This document shows, one piece after another, positions 42,394-51,830 of a DNA stretch of 64,000 bases. The DNA is from Arbacia lixula (taxonomy: Eukaryota; Echinodermata; Echinoidea; Arbacioida; Arbaciidae). The notes under the pieces were generated by a model that did not search any database, was not told the origin of the DNA, and saw nothing but the letters and a program-made list of their open reading frames with translations. The position numbers and the translations under genes are program-made. Numbering within the stretch: the first letter of the stretch is position 1; each line of letters opens with the position of its first letter. The stretch lies in assembly GCA_963669155.1 (NCBI GenBank), contig OZ022580.1, forward strand, positions 15,956,797 to 16,020,796, written 5' to 3'.

Positions 42394-45300
42394 CTATTGG
42401 TAAAACGACCGTGTTTATACATTTTTATACGTATATACGTGTTGAGTTCAAATATAAAAACGGTTCATGTAAGCAAAGTCCGCTTGCTTCGGAAATCATC
42501 ATATACTTAAAAAAATGAAATAAGCCTATGGACATCATAATATCCTTTAGCAGATGGCTACATTTTATCTCTTTCATCTCTTTTGTAAGAAAATCAATGT
42601 GTTCCTTATTTAAACTGATAATCATATTGAATAACGTTATGTGATGTATTTCAGCCACGGCCTGCTCTTTTGAAGAAATTATTATACTAACATCCTATCA
42701 ACGAAACAAAAAGGAAAAGAAGTCCACACACAAATGCTTTTTAGTCTATGACATCAAGGATTAAAGTACACATTTATTAAAAGATAAGAGATATAAAATC
42801 AAGATGAAACATCTTGTACCTTGTTTTTGTAAAGATCGTCCCAGGATCATTTATTTTTGTAGATGCCAATTGTTAATTTGGGTAAAAATATAACATTGAT
42901 TGACCATCATAATGTTTAATGCTCAACATGATTGATATTATACACACCATAGATATTACAGGAGACTCCTACGTCATGGCTGTGATCACAGTATCCGGAA
43001 TTCCAGTCTGGGTATCCCCAACCATTATTGTAACAAAAGTCGAGCCGACTTTCATCGCCACTGCACCTCACGAAATGCAGCCAGATGGTGCCAGATCCCT
43101 GGCCGAAGTAAGCAGACAACCTCACTGCAGCTGGAATTTGTGTGTCATAACCAAGTTGATGGCATACTACCTGGGCTTCTGCATTTCCCCAGCCATCATC
43201 ACAGACAGTTCCCCATTCGCCGTCATGGTAGATCTCAACTCGGCCCTCCTCTGGGGTTGCGCCTCCCACGAGACGGATGTTGCCTTCGAAATGTGGTTGA
43301 AAGATCAAGAGAAATGCCCAATACCAGACGCGGCTCTTTCAGTTATAACAGTACAAACAGGCTTGCTACTGTGACGATAAATCTATCGTTATTTCAATAA
43401 GATCTATTCATGGCGGAATAAAAAGGCGTGAAAGCTGCATTTAGCTATAACTGGCTACGTAGCTATTGGTCGGAGACAAAAAGACGCAATACAGGACTAT
43501 TACAGGATATATGGCATGAAGTTTTTGAGATATTTTTTTTTCATTTAGAACACACTTAGAATTTTGCCATGAAATCAGTACTAGTAATAGCAACATTGGG
43601 ACATTTACCGTCACTGATGCAGGTGATCCATGCGTCTTCGTAGTGATCGCAAAAAGACCTATGCACAGTGGAAGTAGCAAGCGTCAAATCAGCATTAGGC
43701 TATTACTGCCTTTGTAACTATTCATCGAAGAATCGAAGAAATAGAATGCTTCCACATACATAGGTTAGAATAATGTCAAATTCTGGTTGGTAAATTTAGA
43801 GCACACTGCGAAATCAACTATTGCAAACTACTGGGAGAACATTTACCTTCTATGCTGCACGATACTCCTGCGTGTTCGCCGTAAGAACAGTTTCCGGCTC
43901 CCCAACCATTATTGCTACAACTGTCGAGCCGATTTTCGTCACCGACACACTTCACGTCATCCAGCCAGATGGTGCCAGATCCCTGGCCGAAGTAGGCAGA
44001 AGACCTTGCTACAGCAAAAGATGGTGTGCCATGGCCGAGTTGACGGCACACTACCTGGGCGTCTGCATCTCCCCAGCTATCATCACAGACCGCTCCCCAT
44101 TCGCCGTCATGGTAGATCTCAACTCGGCCCTCGTCTGTACCGGTGCCATCTATGAGGCGGATGCTACCATCAGGAACAACTGGTTGAAGTAAATTCAAAG
44201 TTGAAATGCCTTTGGACGTCAGCGACGAAAAAAGTACATTAGTGTCATTAAAAACAAACTGTCCAAAGAGGGAGAAAATAGGTAATATTTCCGTAATCAT
44301 CATTGTCCACCCCTTTTCCCCTTCTACCCCCTTTCGAATACCTTTTGCGTATATGGTACTCCTATTCACTCTGTTGGATTTGAATTTCGCATAGACCAAT
44401 GAACATAGAATTTGTGTAGAGTGTTTGCATTTTGACATGTAGGCGGGTTTCTGTGTTAGGAAACTTTTGTCTTAAAAATATGATCTATTTATGAAAGAAT
44501 CATCTCGGATATCCTTGCGTTTTCCATTGAGGTTAAAGTATTTGGCTTTTCCTAGATGATCACCTTTCCGATGATTTTACTTCATTCAAATTTAACTGAG
44601 GTTCTTTCTTGGGTGATACTTATCTGGAATGCTCGAGATACTGCCCCCCCCCCCCTCCTTTTTTTTTAGTTAATCATGTGCTCGCGTCATGATTTATCAA
44701 TGTTATGTTTGTACGACAATCACTTGAGGTTGATAATTACTAGCTTACCCCCGCATTCTACTGCAGCATCTTCCGAATGCAAACAGTCGTTGACAAGCCA
44801 GTCGGAGTGAGAACAGTCGTCTAAGCGGTACTCCGTCCCAGTGCAATAAGTACCGTCCAGCTGAATTGGGCCGCTGCCCTGTCCATAAGCGGCATAATCC
44901 AGTGCATTGACCTGGTCAGTGCTATAGCCGAGTTGCCGGCAGACCACGGTTGCGTCTTCGGTGTCCCATGTGTCATCACAGATGGTCCCCCATTGGTAGT
45001 CGTAATAGATTTCCACTCGTCCTCGGTTTGGCGCGCCCCCATCAACTAGACGCACGTCCCCAGTCGTCTCTGGATAGAGATATCAAAATGAAATAGTTTG
45101 ATGGATGAATGTGTGTCTGCATCTCCCCAGTAGTCATCCCAGACCGTTCCCCATTCGCCGTCATGGTAGATCTCAACTCGGCCCTCGTCTGTAACGGGGC
45201 TATCCTTGAGCCGGATGGTATCATCAGGAACCACTGGTTGAAGTAAATTCAATTGAAAAAAGTTGTAACGCCTCAGGACTTCAACAAGGAAAACGTATGT

Positions 45301-47210
45301 TAAAAGCCAACTCTGTCAAAAAAGGGGTCAGGCAGTTTAACAACACGTTTAACAACACTTCCAACTCTCCAATATCCTTGATGTTCTCAGTAATCATTGT
45401 TTCATCATATTTCATATGACATGTAAGCGGGATTTGTTTGTTTAGAAACGGATGTCTTAAAAACATCATGTTAATTGGAGACTTCTTGGTTATCACTGCA
45501 TTTTCTATTGAGGTTAAAGCATTTGGCATTACTGTTCAGATTATTTTACTTCACTCAAAGCTACCTGCGATCATCTATTTAGTATTTACTAAAATGCGTT
45601 ATTTGATCGTACTAATCAAAGTTGGAAAGGCTCGCGGACCTGATGGGATCCCGGCAATGGTACTACGAAAGCTTTTACGCGATCGTAGCTCAATTTCTGT
45701 GTGCAATATTGAAAATCTCCTACGAGACGTGTGAAGTACCACATGATTGGTGCCTTGCAAATGTGGTTCTTATATTCAAGGACGCGGCGACAAAACAGAT
45801 CCTAGGAACTATCGTACCATCTGCCTCACCTACATTGCCTGCAAAATGATGAAACATATCATTGTAAGCAGCATCATGATCCATGCCAGTAGGAATTATA
45901 TCCTGTACCCTCTGCAACATCCAGGCTCCAGAAGGTGCTAGACTGCTCCAACAAGATCTGGACACCCTAAGTAGCTGGTCGAGGAACTGAATGATATAAC
46001 TCCATCCAAGGAATTGCCATGCAATAAGAGTCACCAGGAAGACGACCAGACACACGCAGTACTCTCTAATCGGCGAAATTCTGGATTCTGCGACATAGAT
46101 CAAATACCTGGGGGTACCATCACCTCTGACCTCAACTGGAAACAGCACATTTCAAACATCTTTCAGAAGGCGCAAACAACTCCCTAGCATTTCTCAGATG
46201 GAACGTGAGAGTCCATTGAACTCAACTCAATACTCTCTTTGTACGGCCTCTCCTTGTGCATGGCTGCATCGTCAGAGAGTGGGATGCATACAATAGTTGG
46301 AGATGGTCCAGAGACGAGCAACTATATGTGCTGGATTGCTACCTCAACACCAGTAGTGTTTCGGATAATGCTAAAGCCAACTTGGATGGGCCCTTTTGAG
46401 AGGAGAAGAGAAATCCACTGTGTCACAATCTAAGGCTCTGCAAGATTCATCACTCTCTGGTAGCTAGATTTCAACAAAAACAAGAACATCCAACCGGCAG
46501 ACACCAAACGTACAAGGGCCACACGACTGTTCTGCTACATCATCCCACTTTCCAAGACTGTTCAACACCAGCAGTCATACTTCCCACGAACAGTCCGTCA
46601 GTGGAATGCCCTACCTTATAGAGGTTGTCCTGACAGCATCTGTGAAGACCTTCCGTCACCATCTGACGGAAGGAACGAGGGAAACACCGACTAGACTTTT
46701 ATTTGCACATTGTAAATAAGCATCTGCCCACCCTGTGGATGCGCACACAGTATCTGAAAGAATCTCCAGGATTGAAGGAGGCAGATTAATCCGAAGAAAA
46801 AGAAGAAGAAGAAGAAGAAGAAGAAGAAGAAGAAGAAGAAGAAGAAGAAGAAGAAGGAGAAGGAGAAGGAGGAGGAGAAGAAGAAGAAGAAGAAGAAGAA
46901 GGAGGAGAAGGAGAAGAAGTAAGAGTAGATTACAATAAGATTCAACCCAAATGAATCCCTCATACTTTCCCGTTAAAACCACTTAATCCTTTAGTTCATA
47001 TAAGCCTGCAAATATTACTCCGCACACGTCCAAACACACAGTACATACACAGCAACATGGAAATATACAGTTAACACGAACATGACGAATGAAGAGTATC
47101 GGACATGACATCACAGTGAAACTATGTGATCACTTACGACAGTGGACTTCGAATGGAGTAAACGCTATTATAATGCCTACAATCATCCAAGACCACCGAC
47201 TGACTTTCAT
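41999..47210 (-). CDS. SRCR receptor gene B: signal peptide, three SRCR, TM, tail (multi-exon model)
   Basis: Minus-strand gene with coding exons 47210-47138, 45069-44749, 44179-43847, 43283-42948 and 42393-41999, all joins in phase 1, giving about 485 residues. It has a signal peptide, three six-cysteine SRCR domains, one transmembrane helix and a proline-rich tail. Order and intron sequence mirror the start and end of gene A, so B is an inverted tail-to-tail paralogue lacking the amplified middle domains. Two acceptors appear to have shifted and the tail has lost about 20 residues to a stop. It may still be functional because frame and phase are intact throughout. Predicted role: surface recognition or scavenger receptor (family-level inference). 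Confidence 0.75.
42394..42947. other. Gene B last intron
   Basis: AT-rich, no element recognised. The branch of homology to the gene A intron is weak here. Confidence 0.5.
42948..43283 (-). CDS. Gene B exon: SRCR domain 3
   Basis: 336 bp from acceptor ATTTCGAAG to donor GTGTGT, phase 1-1. It reads [47 protein letters not shown] and a CDHSHDVGVSC end, six cysteines. An insertion of about seven residues (PDWNSGY) lies before the fifth cysteine. The canonical acceptor position used in gene A exons reads CAC rather than CAG, so splicing probably uses the in-phase AG nine bases downstream. Confidence 0.75.
43607..43655 (-). pseudogene. Orphan SRCR exon tail in gene B intron
   Basis: The minus strand reads CDHYEDAWITCISDG followed by donor-like GGTAAAT, matching the CxHxEDAGVSCxxDG end of SRCR exons. 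The rest of the domain is absent. Confidence 0.65.
43847..44179 (-). CDS. Gene B exon: SRCR domain 2
   Basis: 333 bp, acceptor TTCAACCAG, donor GTAAAT, phase 1-1. It reads [47 protein letters not shown] and GNCSYGEHAGVSC. Same length and borders as gene A domain 2. Confidence 0.85.
44643..44654. repeat. Poly-C tract
   Basis: A run of about 12 C at the position matching the poly-G tract near 5276 in the gene A copy, so the homopolymer predates the inverted duplication. Confidence 0.85.
44749..45069 (-). CDS. Gene B exon: SRCR domain 1
   Basis: 321 bp, acceptor CTATCCAG, donor GTAAGC, phase 1-1. It reads [46 protein letters not shown] and [13 protein letters not shown]. The closest relative is gene A domain 1 at 4854-5174. 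Confidence 0.85.
45114..45233 (-). pseudogene. Truncated 5' half of an SRCR exon
   Basis: Acceptor TTCAACCAG, then [20 protein letters not shown] and [13 protein letters not shown], after which sequence switches abruptly to the intron that precedes SRCR domain 1. The first conserved Cys is replaced by Trp (TVWDD). With no donor this half exon cannot be used; it marks a recombination joint. Confidence 0.8.
45620..46796 (+). mobile_element. Degenerate LINE reverse transcriptase fragment
   Basis: Scattered frames on the + strand read VGKARGPDGIPA, then DWCLANVVLIFK, then DPRNYRTICLTYIACKMMKH, the usual RT entry blocks of jockey/CR1-like LINEs. Later stretches match the C-terminal half (IKYLGVPSPLTSTGNS-like near 46100). 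The catalytic centre is deleted. The 3' end runs into a GAA microsatellite typical of such tails. Confidence 0.75.
46797..46920. repeat. (GAA)n microsatellite
   Basis: About 120 bp of GAA/GGA triplets, pure purine on the + strand and likely able to form triplex DNA. It is probably the 3' tail of the LINE before it. Confidence 0.95.
47138..47210 (-). CDS. Gene B exon 1: signal peptide
   Basis: 73 bp ending in phase 1 before donor GTAAGTG. Codes MKVSRWSWMIVGIIIAF and seven more residues: a short basic start, a hydrophobic core and a Cys near the expected cleavage site. Phase matches the first SRCR exon (C plus AG gives Gln). It is the first plausible start in the correct place and orientation. 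Confidence 0.75.
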
Positions 47211-47989
47211 GATGATTTCTGCTGCATCAACCCTAAATATATAGCTACGCTAGCTTAAGGACGTTCTGCAATCTAATATTTTGGCTCTAGTTCCTCAATC
47301 GACGAGTACGCGAGTTCGTTTGGCGCTGTACCAGTCGCCATTCAAGTAATGATAGTGAATGCATAAAACATATTTTTGTTATTGACGTGGGAGCTATACA
47401 ATTTGGCATGGTCTGATGGTTAACAAACAGGGGTCTACCCTGGGTGAAGCGAACATATATCGCTACTGATTTCCTCAACACGGAACAACTTATGGTTGCA
47501 TTACATGGACATAAATATTGTGCAGATGGGGAGAGAGAGAGAGAGAGCGAAATAGAGGGAAAGGAGAGAGAATATAGGCCTAAAGGGTGGGAGGGGTACA
47601 TATAGTGATAGAGAGACTGAAAGATATATAGATAGAGTCAGAGAGAAAGATAGAGAGACAGACACAATCAAACATCCATACACGTACTGACATACACATA
47701 CCACACACAAATTTGAATAATGTGTTATACTTGTGTATGTGTGTTAGAATTTCAGGATTCTATAGACATGATAGACGTTCATTAATCACTTATTTGCAGC
47801 TTTGACATGACATCACTTAAGCAAAGAGATAATTGAAAAGTCTACAAATTTTGTTTTGTTAATTTTGTTATCTCGCTATAACACGGAACAACTTCCCAAT
47901 GGTAATGGGTTGCATGAACAAGCACAGAGGGAGAGAGGGGTTTCTTGGTTGAGGGAGGAGTGAGAAAGATTATGTAGAGAGAGAGATAT
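47211..47989. other. Upstream of gene B; GA and CA simple repeats
   Basis: Should contain the gene B 5' UTR and promoter, but no clear TATA box or initiator is visible. GAGAGA runs lie near 47526-47550 and 47590-47665. Confidence 0.45.
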
Positions 47990-48161
47990 ATATCGGCATT
48001 GAGTCAAGATCGTTCACATAATCGCCCGCCACCTAATGCAGGTACCTATCTATACTCCCAGGTGGATATCAATTTGCTGAAAGACTCAGGTGCCATGGGC
48101 TGAACCTTTGACCTCGAGATCTCCAGTCATAGTTCACAACCACTGTACCAGGACACCTCTA
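47990..48161 (-). mobile_element. tRNA-derived SINE
   Basis: On the minus strand an A box (TGGTACAGTGG, 48150-48140) and, 40-odd bases on, a B box-like GGTTCAGCC (48106-48098) form the split pol III promoter of a tRNA-type SINE head. The body runs on through AGGTGGCGGGCGATTATGTG to a simple-repeat tail near 47990. Confidence 0.65.
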
Positions 48162-50095
48162 CCTCCATCAGACATACACATATAATGTGTAACATGTGTA
48201 ACTTGGAAACAAATTTGCATTGTTGGCAAATGCATACATACAATTATGGTCTAATGCTAATATAGGAAAGAAAAGCACCTTCTTTGAGGGGTTGGCAAAT
48301 TCTTATCAGGATACTTACGTAATCACAGAGTATTCTGACTGAACCCTTTAACCCCGTTCATATACATCACCTATCCGCAAAATAAGCGCACCATGTGCGG
48401 CAATTTCGTGTGAAATGTTGCACCTTGTGCATCACAGAGAAAAGGACAAAAAGGTTAAATTAAGTCAAACATCAATCATTATATCACAATCATCTCAAAG
48501 GTCATATTACTTACATAAAGATTTAAAATACAAAATTGAAATGACAAGAGAGCATAACTTTCTTATTCTTTGACGGATTTTCGTCAAACCCTACATTAAT
48601 GTTTCTTTCACATTTCTGCTTTTATTGAAACCAACTTATGATCGTCAGGGTGAATTATTCTTTAAAGCAAGAAAAAAATGATGTTTGATTATTCATGTAT
48701 TTGCACACATTCCGATCATCAATCACTATTCTATGCCACACTTCTAGATCTGTCAGCAAGCTCCTCGGTGTTGGGAAGCAATGTACGGCAAGCTTCAGTC
48801 TGCTTGATGTAATCTTGTCGCTAACCAGGGGAGTTTACCGTAGATTGTTTTGTGACTTGGATACCGCGATAATTTTGTGCTTTAAAGTAATTACGCATGC
48901 GCGGTTGTAATCTTCGTGGTATCGGCTGACTGCTAATGAGAAACGCTGTGTCAATTCATAAGAAAGATTTTGAGGAGCTTAATAATGGAACACTATTTAA
49001 GCCGCAAGGCGGCTTCACGGCGGTTTCACGGCGCCATCTTGTGCTGGGAGGGCTTGTAGTAGATAGATCCATCTAAATATACAGAGTTTGGTATCATTCT
49101 GTTACAACATGGCGCTGCGCTTTTGCTTGCCCGACAAAGCAACACGCGCCATGTTGTTACCTATTGAAAGCTAATTGGCCAAACTCTGGTTATGGATGGC
49201 TCTTTTTTGTTGTTGTTTTCATATTTTGTTTCTTCCTCATAGCATATGATATTATTACTTGAAATCATTAACATAATTAATTGAAAATTAATTTTTACAT
49301 GTTGTCATCCATAAACATTTTAACTTTATTATGAATTAGCTATAAACATTCTTTAACATGTTCTTTAACAGTTATAGCAATATAGACAGAATTATATAGG
49401 CTCAAATTGTACTCTTTTTTTGCGTTTACAATATATACTTTTTAATCAAAATAATTTTGAAGAAGTTATTTGACAAAAAAATGTTAAAATCACACACTCA
49501 CCCATGCTTAACGCACAGACACGTGCATGCATGCCTCCGCCTTCAGTTTATCTGCTCGCAAATGAAGGACAACCAAAGATATCGACTCCATTGAAGTAAA
49601 AACGCATCCACTGTTGGGACTTCTGTAATTGTGTAACTATTTTCCCCCTTTGGAAAGCTATCTTGAATTCATCATCTCTGTAATCTTTCAGCATATGTAT
49701 TGCTTGCTGCGCGGATGGTAGAGTTCCATGTTTTTTAGAGATAAAAATGATGTACTCACAACTACGTTCACTGTTGCTCATAAAGGTTGGATATTTTTTT
49801 CTACAATTTTTCGGAAACCGTTGACAACAAAATGAATCATTCTTGTAAGATAAAGCTGATGTATTTTAACTTTTTACTGGTAAACTTTTCTCCAACATGT
49901 AAATGCAAAATAAGATAATAATCATTTTATACAAATATTCTGGTTTAAACTAGAAATGACATTCAGACGGTGGAATCCCTTTAAGAATATGCCATTTCCT
50001 GAGAAATGTTAACCCTTTATCAATTTAACAGGAAACAAAAATATGCTGATATTTTCTTATCAACATGAAACACTATTCATCATAATGCAATTCAG
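48162..50095. other. Intergenic, nothing clearly recognised
   Basis: AT-rich apart from a GC-rich patch at 49000-49160, which holds inverted CAACATGGCGC / GCGCCATGTTG words. Only short unsupported frames. Confidence 0.45.
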
Positions 50096-50099
50096 TCAC

Positions 50100-50280
50100 T
50101 TAATATCGAGTATGCCCCACTCTGACACGGACCAATGCGTTAACACGTCTGGTCATACTGTCTGGTTGTTGATGCTCTCCTGGGGCAGTGCATCCCACTC
50201 TTCAGGCAGTGGCTGGGTTAATTGCTGTAATGTTTGAGGAATAATGTTCCTCCTATTAATGACTCGGCCCAAGGCATCCT
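50100..50280 (-). mobile_element. Tc1-family transposase C-terminal remnant
   Basis: The minus strand reads LPEEWDALPQESINN, then after a frameshift SMTRRVNALVRVRVGHTRY and stop, the conserved end of Tc1-type transposases. It belongs to a different subfamily from the element at 9213. Confidence 0.75.
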
Positions 50281-50934
50281 AGGTAAGCTTACATTGGTAA
50301 GCCATTTAAATTCGGGGGTTTTTCTAGATCAAAATTACGTAAAAATATAATTCGTTCGTGCAGTGATCAGAAAAGGTATTCGATTGTTACTTCCCAGCCC
50401 ACATGTTTTTCCCCATACAGTAAACGCTTGATCCACATTATTCTCTATGTCTTCACAAAATACTCTATAGTTTGTTACTCTCAGCACTCACACGCAATAG
50501 TCCTGATAGTATTTTCATTTTAATCCTATCTCTCTCTCCCCAAATGAAAGTGGAAGAAATCTTTGCTATTACTTCAAAAGCATACTTTAGTTTTGAAGAA
50601 AGATACACTTTTAGCAGTTTAATTTTATCAAATATTGTTATATCACTTTGTTTTCACCAACCAATTAATCTTTTAATCTAATTTAGAATTTCCTTCCGTG
50701 TGAAATATGTTTATTTTAATATGTTGTACCTAATGCCCAAACTGCATGAGGAAAACCAGGCTTTTCACTTGGCCTCTCCCAACCACATACTATTTGTCTA
50801 ATCCATATTTATCTTTAAACCACTCAGTTTCTCAAAAACTTCAAAAACTGTTAGAACTCTATTGATTGAAGACATCCTTTAAAAACCAAAATTGTTTCTT
50901 TACTTCCGAATCCTGCTCCTTCAATTATTTTATC

Positions 50935-51140
50935 ATTCCGTATATTGAGTAAGGAGGTCTTAGGAGACATCATTCGCGACGATCAGGTTGGATATGTTAA
51001 AGATCTCAATATTGGAGAGGCTGTGTGGCTAATTGATGACATATTTTTTCAATCATTGTATCAACCACCAGGATTTTTTTAATATCAGTACATTTCGAAA
51101 AGGCATCCGACTGTATTTCGCAAGGCTATTACGAATAGCT
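50935..51140 (+). mobile_element. L1-like LINE RT fragment
   Basis: Reads DDQVGYVKDLNIGEAVWLI then DDIFFQSLYQ, matching the fingers region of L1/Tx1-type reverse transcriptases. Frameshifted afterwards. Confidence 0.65.
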
Positions 51141-51240
51141 ATTACGAATATGGAGACTAACGGTCACCTTGTCTTACTCCTCTTTAAACTTCAAAGTATC
51201 CAGTTAAATGCCCCCCCCCCCTTTCATTACACACTTTTCT

Positions 51241-51786
51241 TTTAATTGACTTTGAAAGTAGTAATATGGTGAATTTCTTTTTCCTTTCTTCATACCATTC
51301 TGTTCTCTAACAGACTGTTAACCCTTGACGAGAGTAATCAAACAATTTCTCCAATTCTGTTTTTTTTTCACTTCAATTTTTCCCTGAATATTATCATTTA
51401 AATTAATCATCAATCTATGTTCTAAATCTTTGATTTTTTTTTTAATATTTCCAATATGAGATCTACAATATGTCTTTTTGCCTTTTCACGAGAAAGCGCC
51501 ATTATTATTTTCTGCTGACCGATGTTGTTTACCGCCCTCAACGTCCACATAGACATTAATGTAGGAAGTGCCTTTCCGAGTTGTTCATTCAGATCATCCC
51601 GAGTCTACCGTATATTTACTGTGCAAACACAGCGGTACGGGGTTACACTCACAGTGCAGTACATGGCGAGACAGTGAATGTTACCCACTCTGACAAAATA
51701 GTCACTGGCATTGAAAGTCTAATTGAAGAATCGGAATTTCGGCATGATTTTTACCTCATACGCGTACTGAACACGCTTGTTGTAAG
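51241..51786 (+). promoter_or_regulatory. Presumed 5' UTR/promoter region of the DOCK gene
   Basis: Immediately precedes the DOCK start codon. No TATA box or other defined motif can be placed with confidence. Confidence 0.3.
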
Positions 51787-51830
51787 ATGGCCTCATCGGG
51801 TCAGAGAGCGTTTGCCCAGAAGCTGAACAA
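51787..51830 (+). CDS. DOCK exon 1 (start codon)
   Basis: [14 protein letters not shown] followed by two bases of a Lys codon and donor GTAAGA. The RAFAQK block is typical of the DOCK6/7 start, which supports this ATG. Confidence 0.85.

Noticed and set aside
46656..46982. Poly-Leu, poly-Phe and poly-Arg frames
   Set aside because: Translations of the GAA microsatellite.
48990..49170. GC-rich patch as a CpG island promoter
   Set aside because: Short, no downstream gene start nearby on either strand; evidence too thin.
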